Assembly (NCBI GenBank): GCA_910586315.1
Contig: CAJUIP010000048.1
Coordinates: forward strand, 1-21,039
Reading direction: 5' to 3'
Length of the DNA: 21,039 nt
Origin: an uncultured Lachnospiraceae bacterium
Lineage (GTDB): Bacteria; Bacillota; Clostridia; Lachnospirales; Lachnospiraceae
The position numbers were made by a program, and so were the translations under genes. The notes under the pieces were generated by a model, which ran no database searches, was not told the origin of the DNA, and worked only from the letters and a program-made list of their open reading frames with translations. This document shows, piece by piece, positions 14,804 to 20,144 of the stretch. How positions within the stretch are numbered: the first letter of the stretch is position 1; each line of letters opens with the position of its first letter.

Positions 14804-15247
14804 TCAAGCACAAATTTTTCCCTCTTTATAGCACTCATAGATATAGTCACGTGACTGATAGTAGAAATCCGTGTTATAGTTAGAAAGCATACTATCAATC
14901 CATGAGGTATAAACCTCCACAAGCCGCTCTACCACATGATCTTCGTTTTTTCCGCAGACATCTTCAATCAGCCGTTCATATACTTCGCCAATCGTCCAAT
15001 AGTCCGGCACGGTATAGCGGCAGGCGGTCACATTATCAAAACCGCCCTGTGGGATATTACAGCTCTCAATAAAATCTCCTGCCGTTTTTTCAATCGGTTC
15101 GCAGTGGAACACATCTGCATAGCGATAGATACGGGCAATCGTATTCTTTCCCATTAAATCTACCAGCTCCGAGCGTTTCAACTTCTGCTCACGCCCGATA
15201 AACTCAATCAGACTGCAAGTGTAAAACAGGGCAATGTTATTTTTCAT
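14804..15247 (-). CDS. Uncharacterised protein paired with DUF3990
   Basis: A 147-residue soluble protein, no signal or membrane segment, with short helical stretches (IALFYTCSLIEFIGREQKLK, ARIYRYADVFHCEPIEK) and DYWTIGEVYERLIEDV. I recall similar proteins next to DUF3990 genes in Clostridia, where the first half resembles the small DUF3791 partner. The start overlaps the end of the DUF3990 frame by 11 bp, typical of toxin-antitoxin-like pairs. Here it would be the second gene and possibly the antidote or an accessory; function is unknown. It remains intact although the upstream partner is broken. Confidence 0.65.
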   Translation of the reverse strand: MKNNIALFYTCSLIEFIGREQKLKRSELVDLMGKNTIARIYRYADVFHCEPIEKTAGDFIESCNIPQGGFDNVTACRYTVPDYWTIGEVYERLIEDVCGKNEDHVVERLVEVYTSWIDSMLSNYNTDFYYQSRDYIYECYKEGKICA

Positions 15248-15701
15248 CGTGTACCTCCACTCCTTTCACAAAAGTCAGAGTCGCCAGTGCACGAGCTGTG
15301 TGAAAGCTGATCTGATGCGTAGGCTTTTTGAATTTCGCCAATGCCCAGAATGCCTCCCGGCTGATTTTGCCATCCACAAAATTCTGCACATAGTTAAAAA
15401 TCGTATCATTGGCCATCGGCCCTTCTACAATATCGTACTCATGCGGATGACCCACACGGCACGATGCGATGAAATCCAGCCACTCTTCACTCATTTCCGG
15501 GAACCGCTTGGTTTTCAAAGTTTCGTTCGGCATATATTCGTACTCATTCAGATAGCCTGTTCCACCAAAACGGATTGCCCAGCGGATCGCCTGTTCCGGG
15601 TACAGAGTGCAATAGAATCCAAAGTAGAAATCCTTGTTATACTTTTGAATTCAAATTTCAGGTGATCCAACAATCGCTTTACTTCCATGGTATAAAATCA
15701 T
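15237..15701 (-). pseudogene. DUF3990 protein with in-frame TGA at codon 17
   Basis: A 154-codon frame starting MILYHGSKAIVGSPEI, with GGAGGTGGTGAG before the ATG at 15701. TGA (15653-15651) interrupts codon 17. The frame continues as IQKYNKDFYFGFYCTLYPEQ, then RWAIRFGGTGYLNEYEY, FPEMSEEWLDFIASCR and GPMANDTIFNYVQNFVDGKI to 15237. The whole matches DUF3990 proteins in order and length. Family members often have Arg at the TGA position, and CGA to TGA is one transition. DUF3990 is thought to adopt an ADP-ribosyltransferase fold (YHG motif at residues 4-6), so this would be an inactivated toxin-like gene. An internal ATG at 15533 could restart only the C-terminal 98 residues, without the YHG motif. 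Confidence 0.8.
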
Positions 15702-15890
15702 CTCACCACCTCCTAGCTTTCGGAATTGACAGTACCCGTCTTCAGGAAATTGTGTAAAGCAGACGCCATTACAATATGCACTGTCTACCGCATAGAGACA
15801 TGTGCATCGCTCGCTGCTAATATCCGCTCCTTCATGCATGACAATAGCATGATGCATTCGCGTTCCTATTACAGTTCCAGTCCGTTTCAT
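15651..15890 (-). CDS. Small ORF running in frame into the broken DUF3990 gene
   Basis: A 79-codon frame: 63 codons upstream of the DUF3990 ATG, then the 16 DUF3990 codons up to the TGA. It reads MKRTGTVIGTRMHHAIVMHE, with four Cys in the middle (CTCLY, YCNGVC) and FTQFPEDGYCQF. Its ATG overlaps the stop of the frame ending at 15887 (ATGA), suggesting coupling. No stop separates it from DUF3990 although a ribosome-binding site does, so either its own stop was lost or it is not a gene. I recognise no family. Confidence 0.35.
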   Translation of the reverse strand: MKRTGTVIGTRMHHAIVMHEGADISSERCTCLYAVDSAYCNGVCFTQFPEDGYCQFRKLGGGEMILYHGSKAIVGSPEI

Positions 15891-16367
15891 ACCTTCTCAA
15901 TCCATTTAGAGCCAGCAGGACATGCTAAACGGTTACACTTATTCTTTATCCGGCTCAAACTGGCCCGGATAAATATCGCTCCCTTCATATCCGCATACTT
16001 CCATCCTGGGAGAATTACATACTGGCAGATAAAAATCTGGTTCATAATATTCCTCATTTTCCTCCCCTTCTTCTTCCTCTTCCTCCTCATCATATCGTTC
16101 CTTTAAACATTGCTCACACCAGAAAGGCCTCTCTCCATAATACTCCTCGGGATTCACCCACTTCGCTTCCCTCTGCCCACAATTACTGCCAATAATCTTT
16201 CACATATTTCCCCGCAATCACAATCTGAAAATATCTGCATTTTCTTTTTGCGTTTCTGCTGCCAGTTTATTTTTTCTTTCCTTTCATGCTTCCAAATGAC
16301 GAAGCATTCCGCTTCGGGTATACTCTTTTCCACAATATTTACAAAAGCCTTTTGTCTGAACAGCCAT
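15887..16367 (-). pseudogene. Degraded zinc-finger / plasmid pRiA4b ORF-3-like (IS1096 passenger) gene
   Basis: Pieces of one protein lie in order in different frames. First, from the ATG at 16367, MAVQTKGFCKYCGKEYTRSG continues to MLRHLEA, then TGA (16286-16284) where the fourth zinc ligand Cys of a C2HC finger is expected, then KERKNKLAAETQKENAD in the same frame. Second, in another frame, RYFQIVIAGKYVKDYWQ up to 16183. Third, in a third frame, CGQREAKWVNPEEYYGERPF, WCEQCLKER, an acidic run, then FYLPVCNSPRMEVCGYEGSD, ending at 15939. After a final one-base shift CNRLACPAGSKWIEKV ends at 15887. The parts match the N and C termini of a family often found in Clostridia; the middle (roughly 70-plus residues) is missing. 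The 72-residue frame 15939-16157 is therefore a remnant. Confidence 0.7.
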
Positions 16368-16485
16368 ATTCTTTCCCTCATCTTGTTTATATCGTAGTTT
16401 TCTTTTCCTCTTTTAGAACTCGCTCTTCCAGGAACTGGCCGGCATTTTTTTCCGCCAGCAGCAGGTAAACCTGCCTGAACACTCC

Positions 16486-17157
16486 TTATTCTGACCTCAA
16501 TTCTCTCTTATATTTATAGAATGTATTCCTTGCAAGCCCTGTCAGCTTCATACAGTCTGCGTCTGACAATGTACCGTTAAAATCCCTGCTCTGCTCCCGT
16601 ATCTGTTTCTTTGCCTCAATAGATTTCTTTGTCGTCAGCTTTGCCCCCTGTCTTTGCCCTATCTGCTTGCCGTTTAATCTCGCTGTTTCTATGCCCTCCT
16701 TTGTTCTCTGATGCAGATCCCGTATTTCTTTCTCTGACTGCTCAATAGCAAGTCTTATCTGTTCCTTTGCAAGTGACGTAAGGTATTTATTCACGCTCTC
16801 CAAGATAAATTCAGCATTCGTCCTGGTCATTAATATATCGCTTTCTAATGCATTCTTATATGTACTTGTATTGATATGCGGCTCCTTCAAAAACACAAGC
16901 TCTATGCCCTTATTAAACAATTTCTCATACAGATAAAAACCCTCATCCGCATTCCGGCTCATGCGTGATACACTGTCAAAAATAATGGTGTCTCCTGCTT
17001 TGACATTTTTATACAGTTTATTCCATTCCGGCCTGTCCTGCCCTGTTCCTACTTCCTGTATTATTACAGCATTATCATAACTGCTCTTAATATTTCTAAT
17101 CTGTCTGTCCATGCTCTGTTGTTTTGTACTTACCCAGCAATATCCATACGTACACAT
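16486..17157 (-). CDS. Serine recombinase, resolvase family
   Basis: A 223-residue site-specific recombinase. The N-terminal resolvase catalytic domain (about 1-135) shows the nucleophile region YGYCWVSTKQQSMDRQIRNI with Ser10, then DRPEWNKLYKNVKAGDTIIF, SVSRMSRNADEGFYLYEKLF and GIELVFLKEPHI. The long E-helix (LTSLAKEQIRLAIEQSEKEI) follows, and a C-terminal HTH (LSDADCMKLTGLARNTFYKY). W9 beside the active-site strand replaces the usual Arg-Val-type residue (RVS): the conserved Arg before VS is absent, which may impair activity. ATG at 17157 is preferred over the TTG two codons upstream. It is A+T-rich compared with neighbours, consistent with a mobile origin. A GTG-started 31-codon frame after its stop (ending LLLAEKNAGQFLEERVLKEE...) may be a remnant. 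Confidence 0.85.
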   Translation of the reverse strand: MCTYGYCWVSTKQQSMDRQIRNIKSSYDNAVIIQEVGTGQDRPEWNKLYKNVKAGDTIIFDSVSRMSRNADEGFYLYEKLFNKGIELVFLKEPHINTSTYKNALESDILMTRTNAEFILESVNKYLTSLAKEQIRLAIEQSEKEIRDLHQRTKEGIETARLNGKQIGQRQGAKLTTKKSIEAKKQIREQSRDFNGTLSDADCMKLTGLARNTFYKYKRELRSE

Positions 17158-17214
17158 AAGCAATACTCTCTTTCAGTATTATTTCTATCGGTTGTTTATT
17201 TCAATACTCCTATG

Positions 17215-17245
17215 TTTATATTACCATTTAAACTTTATATGTCAA
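17215..17245 (-). promoter_or_regulatory. Candidate recombinase promoter and operator-like repeats
   Basis: On the minus strand TTGACA (17245-17240), then TATAAA (17220-17215) with a 19-bp spacer, longer than ideal. Nearer the gene, AATACT-N7-AGTATT forms a perfect inverted repeat covering the purine-rich ribosome-binding region just before the ATG, and AGTATTG recurs about 37 bp upstream. These could be self-regulatory or crossover sites. Confidence 0.4.
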
Positions 17246-17358
17246 TAGGTTTTGATACTTATTTAATATGCATTAGAATTGATATGTAACAGTTCAGATA
17301 ACCCCTGAGCCGTTACATTGATACGTCTCTGTTCATGGGAGATCTCTTCTTGTCCGGT

Positions 17359-17976
17359 TTACCAGTTTGCCAACTCCTGAACTGCCAAAGCCGGACCCTG
17401 GTCATAGAATTCATCAGGATACTCTTTTTCCATCCGTCTTGCCTCGTCCATCAAAAAAGGAATCATGCTTTCATCTCCACGCATCCCTAACACAAGACAA
17501 AGCATAGATTTTAAATACTCACTTTGAAATTGTGAATATGTTTCCATAATCCAATCGCAGCAATTCGCATTACTCGTCATAAAGAAATGTAATGCATTTT
17601 CGATAAAAATATCCTGCTTATTACGTATACATTTTTCCTTTATTAATGGTAACAGTTCCTGTTCATGATCCGCTATTTTATCCCTAAGCAAGCTTGTATT
17701 TTTTCCAGATAAATCTTTACGCATCAATCTCAACAATTCATCAGGTAACACCGTGTTTGTAATTATTTTTTCCATTTCCAAGTCCTGCTCCGTTTGAACA
17801 AAGTGTCCATTTACGAAATCTGCTATTTTGTCGCTTCTTTCCCAGTCTAAATACATTGAATACGCAAATTTGGCAGCTGAAAACTTGATATCTCTATGAG
17901 TATCCAGAAATTTTGTCACCTCATTTTTCTTATATCTTTTTTTCTCCGCACCTGCGAAATTGTTTCCTGTCTTCAT
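17359..17976 (-). CDS. Uncharacterised helical protein (HEAT-like C terminus)
   Basis: A 205-residue soluble protein, predicted almost all-helical, with no signal peptide. The C-terminal half (about residues 110-205) has repeated helix pairs such as NALHFFMTSNANCCDWIMET, YLKSMLCLVLGMRGDESMIP and FLMDEARRMEKEYPDEFYDQ, which suggests HEAT/ARM-type repeats. The start is basic (KTGNNFAGAEKKRYKK). AAAGGGG lies about 11 nt before the ATG. It ends with GPALAVQELANW. I recognise no named family. The gene is A+T-richer and isolated between the recombinase and the metallo-hydrolase; it may be cargo of a mobile element. Confidence 0.6.
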   Translation of the reverse strand: MKTGNNFAGAEKKRYKKNEVTKFLDTHRDIKFSAAKFAYSMYLDWERSDKIADFVNGHFVQTEQDLEMEKIITNTVLPDELLRLMRKDLSGKNTSLLRDKIADHEQELLPLIKEKCIRNKQDIFIENALHFFMTSNANCCDWIMETYSQFQSEYLKSMLCLVLGMRGDESMIPFLMDEARRMEKEYPDEFYDQGPALAVQELANW

Positions 17977-18059
17977 GCCAGTAATCCCCTTTCACTCTTC
18001 TCGCACCAAACTACAAACCTATTTTGATATCCTCCATTTTTGGACTGTTTAATTTCTCC

Positions 18060-18938
18060 TTATGTTCGCTGCCAAAGCAGCATATTGTTTTCAAATAGAG
18101 CATTCAGCCTTCCGGTGTCCTTCAGCCATGCCAAATAAGAGCGGACGGTACTGCCCACCAGGACATATTGTTCAAAATTCATAGTCAGCCCATAGCCGGT
18201 AAATAATTTTTGCAGGATAGTCTCAAAGCAAAGTGGTTCCTGACAGATACCAGTGATCTTGTCCGCAATCTCCAGAACCTTTTCGATGTTGTACTGCGCG
18301 AGGTCAGCTATATCTTCGGAAGCAGCGGCGTGGGCCGGGACGAACATCTTCGCCTGCATGGACTTCACCATTTCCAGTGTATTCAGATAGGCAGCAGCAT
18401 CATAGATAAAACCAATTTGATACTTGTCCAGCGTTTCCCGGCTGGACAGACAATCCGCCAGATAAACCACATCATCCGGCGTCCGAAAACCCACCATATC
18501 AAAAAAGTGTCCCGGCAGAGGAATAATCTCAAAGCCCTCCGGCAGACATTCTTTCGTCAACTCCTGGGCATCACTCTCCTGGGCCATAAGGAATTTGTGC
18601 CGCAGTTCCTTACACGGACAACCGCCGTACAAAAAGGACGGTTCCAGAACAGGGTAACGGGTAAAGGCGCAGTCGATTCCCGGCGCGTAAATTTTGCATC
18701 CGGTCTGACTCTGCAAATACCTGTTGCCGCCGATGTGGTCGGCATTGGAATGGGTGTTGTAGATAGCGGTGAGCCGCCAGCCGTTGGCATCCAAAAGCTG
18801 ACGGACTTTGCGGCCAGCATCCTTATCGCTGCCGCTGTCAATCAGGCAAACGTCTTTCCCATCCAGTCGCACCAGCCCGATTTTCGCCGGACTTTGGATG
18901 TAATGGCTTCGCTCCGAAACCTGGATCAGTTCATACAT
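18060..18938 (-). CDS. MBL-fold metallo-hydrolase with substituted metal motif
   Basis: A 292-residue metallo-beta-lactamase-fold protein. The motif normally HxHxDH reads H63-S-N65-A-D67-H68 (THSNADHIGG), so the second His is Asn. Other ligand positions are kept: H144 in PLPGHFFDMVG, D162 in VYLADCLS, H203 in VPAHAA. The C-terminal ~80 residues form a helical extension. This organisation resembles glyoxalase-II-like or quorum-lactonase-like hydrolases, but the substrate is unknown. The start at 18938 is preferred: AAGGAGG lies 9 nt upstream, whereas the ATG at 18947 directly abuts it. It may be two-gene with the 17359-17976 gene (83 bp gap). Confidence 0.8.
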   Translation of the reverse strand: MYELIQVSERSHYIQSPAKIGLVRLDGKDVCLIDSGSDKDAGRKVRQLLDANGWRLTAIYNTHSNADHIGGNRYLQSQTGCKIYAPGIDCAFTRYPVLEPSFLYGGCPCKELRHKFLMAQESDAQELTKECLPEGFEIIPLPGHFFDMVGFRTPDDVVYLADCLSSRETLDKYQIGFIYDAAAYLNTLEMVKSMQAKMFVPAHAAASEDIADLAQYNIEKVLEIADKITGICQEPLCFETILQKLFTGYGLTMNFEQYVLVGSTVRSYLAWLKDTGRLNALFENNMLLWQRT

Positions 18939-18977
18939 AAGCAGCATCCTCCTTAACGTAATGGATAGAATACGGTA

Positions 18978-19220
18978 TTATTTCTTCCTTGCAATTACAA
19001 AAATACCGGCGGCAAGTAAAACAATGCCTGCAATCACCCCTGTCATTGCTGAAAAGCCTCCAATTTTACCAGCAACAAATATTGAAGTCGGACCGTCTGC
19101 GCCGCCAATGATAGCGACTGAACTGGCCACTGACATTTGCCCATTTATTATAAAAATCAGACTTATTGCCGCTATTACAATTCCTGTAACCGTTAATATA
19201 ATTCCTGCAATTTTCCTCAT
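18978..19220 (-). CDS. 80-residue membrane protein with Na+-decarboxylase beta-subunit signature
   Basis: An 80-residue protein with two hydrophobic helices (about 5-27 and 55-77). Between them lies SSVAIIGGADGPTSIFVAGK. The GGADGPTSIF element is the highly conserved Na+-site signature of the beta subunit of sodium-pumping decarboxylases (OadB/GcdB/MmdB), which are about 370-430 residues and nine-helix. Here only this segment is present with its own signal-anchor-like first helix. GGAGGAGG precedes the ATG at 19220 by 6-7 nt; an ATG at 19265 would add 15 basic residues and is less likely. A promoter lies at 19364-19391. No alpha, gamma or full beta subunit is in the window. It could be a stand-alone conserved small protein or a truncated relic. 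Confidence 0.75.
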   Translation of the reverse strand: MRKIAGIILTVTGIVIAAISLIFIINGQMSVASSVAIIGGADGPTSIFVAGKIGGFSAMTGVIAGIVLLAAGIFVIARKK

Positions 19221-19363
19221 TCCGTTACCTCCTCCAAATCTTGATTTTCTCAATTTCCGCTTCATGCTCCCCTATCTTTTATGCACGCAGGAGTTGCAAG
19301 TCCTGCCTTGTTTCTGCCCGGTGTTCCAGGGCAAGCCATAACTTGTACTCTGCTACTATTTAC

Positions 19364-19391
19364 ATTATACAGCGGAATGAAAGAAATACAA
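19364..19391 (-). promoter_or_regulatory. Promoter of the small decarboxylase-like gene
   Basis: On the minus strand TTGTAT (19391-19386), a 16-bp spacer and a perfect TATAAT (19369-19364). The leader of about 140 nt contains two small hairpins (GCCC..GG/CC.GGGC and GCAGGA/TCCTGC) before the ribosome-binding site. Confidence 0.5.
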
Positions 19392-19519
19392 GTCTCACGA
19401 AATTCCGGAGATTACGTTTTTTTACTTATATCACCCTCTGTCCCATCTGACAGTGGGACATTCAAAATAAATAAAATATATCTGTTGATTTCCTGGCTCT
19501 CGATTCCTCTGCTCTGACC

Positions 19520-19816
19520 ATGGCAGAACGGACGGCCATCCTTTTCCTTGAGCTGGCTGCGCTAGGAATGAGCGTTGCTTATCTGCGAATCGGGAAAGTC
19601 TGCCGGGTGGAAGCAGATGGGGAGCATATGCATGTAATCCCCTGGTTCGGGCGGCCCGTGGAGTTTTCTGTGAGGGATGTGTCCCCTGTTTCCAGAAGTC
19701 TGGGCTGGATTGTCCTGTATGACAGGGAGTTCAAAACACTGGCAAAGGTAGATTCCTGCCTGGAGGATATGGACAAGCTAAAGGGGTATCTGGCATCTTA
19801 CGGGATAAAGATGTGA
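19520..19816 (+). CDS. Uncharacterised PH-like small protein, possibly N-terminally truncated
   Basis: A 98-residue frame: a hydrophobic N terminus (ILFLELAALGMSVAYL), then a beta-rich stretch (VCRVEADGEHMHVIPWFGRP, VEFSVRDVSPVSRSLGWIVL) and a helical end (SCLEDMDKLKGYLASYGIKM). The layout resembles small membrane-anchored PH-like proteins of Clostridia. No Shine-Dalgarno precedes the ATG, and a hydrophobic run in another frame (IYLLISWLSIPLL) ends 2 bp upstream, as if a first membrane helix had been separated by a frameshift. Likely a fragment; function unknown. Confidence 0.45.
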   Translation: MAERTAILFLELAALGMSVAYLRIGKVCRVEADGEHMHVIPWFGRPVEFSVRDVSPVSRSLGWIVLYDREFKTLAKVDSCLEDMDKLKGYLASYGIKM

Positions 19817-19852
19817 TTCGGGATGTTGTAATCATTTGCAAATTCCTCCCCC

Positions 19853-19881
19853 TTGCGAGAACAGCAGATTTCTGCTATAAT
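19853..19881 (+). promoter_or_regulatory. Promoter of the structured leader and lipoprotein gene
   Basis: TTGCGA (19853-19858), a 17-bp spacer and a perfect TATAAT (19876-19881), giving a start near 19888. The spacer contains CAGCAGA.TTTCTGCT, a near-palindrome. Confidence 0.6.
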
Positions 19882-19887
19882 TGCCAT

Positions 19888-20060
19888 ATATTTTTAGAAA
19901 GAGAGCTTGACAAACATAAGAGGCTATACCATCCTGCAGCAAGCAAAACGGCGCTGTAACGATATAGCCCCGCCAGTTTGTTATGCTCAATTTTATACCG
20001 TCAACAGTGGCGTTCTTATGTCTGCAGGAAACTGCGTGGCGGGGAGCGCCTTTTTGTTTT
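19888..20060 (+). ncRNA. Structured leader RNA, riboswitch- or attenuator-like, unidentified
   Basis: Complementary segments support a three-way junction. Closing stem ACATAAGA/TCTTATGT (19914-19921 with 20014-20021). Arm 2 GGCTATA/TATAGCC (19922-19928 with 19963-19969) with an inner CAGC/GCTG. Arm 3 CGCCA/TGGCG (19971-19975 with 20008-20012). A competing helix, CCCCGCCA with TGGCGGGG (19968-19975 with 20037-20044), would break arm 3 and block the GGCG/CGCC hairpin that precedes CTTTTTGTTTT (20037-20060). This is the logic of a transcription attenuator. It matches no riboswitch class I can name. The opposite strand is also open (an 82-codon frame), so strand and nature need testing. Confidence 0.45.
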
Positions 20061-20144
20061 GAATGCAGGCCGTGCTCCATCCACTTGTCCGAAATGTAAA
20101 TGCTTGTATTTCAATCCGTCGGGAGGTAACGAAAATATTCACAA

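Noticed and set aside
15234..15665. 143-codon plus-strand frame opposite DUF3990
   Set aside because: It is antisense to the recognisable DUF3990 frame, with no ribosome-binding site.
15939..16100. Low-complexity acidic run (poly-Glu) as a functional acidic domain
   Set aside because: It is an expanded GAG/GAA tract inside a pseudogene; such linkers vary in this family and carry no clear function here.
15939..16157. 72-residue acidic Cys-containing frame as an independent gene
   Set aside because: Its sequence fits the C terminus of the degraded pRiA4b ORF-3-like gene, so it is counted as part of that pseudogene.
18210..18956. 248-codon plus-strand frame opposite the metallo-hydrolase
   Set aside because: It is the antisense shadow of a gene with clear MBL-fold motifs and has no protein-family features.
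19832..20080. 82-codon minus-strand frame opposite the leader RNA
   Set aside because: No ribosome-binding site, and the base-pairing constraints of the leader can keep this strand open. Kept in mind as the main alternative to an RNA on the plus strand.
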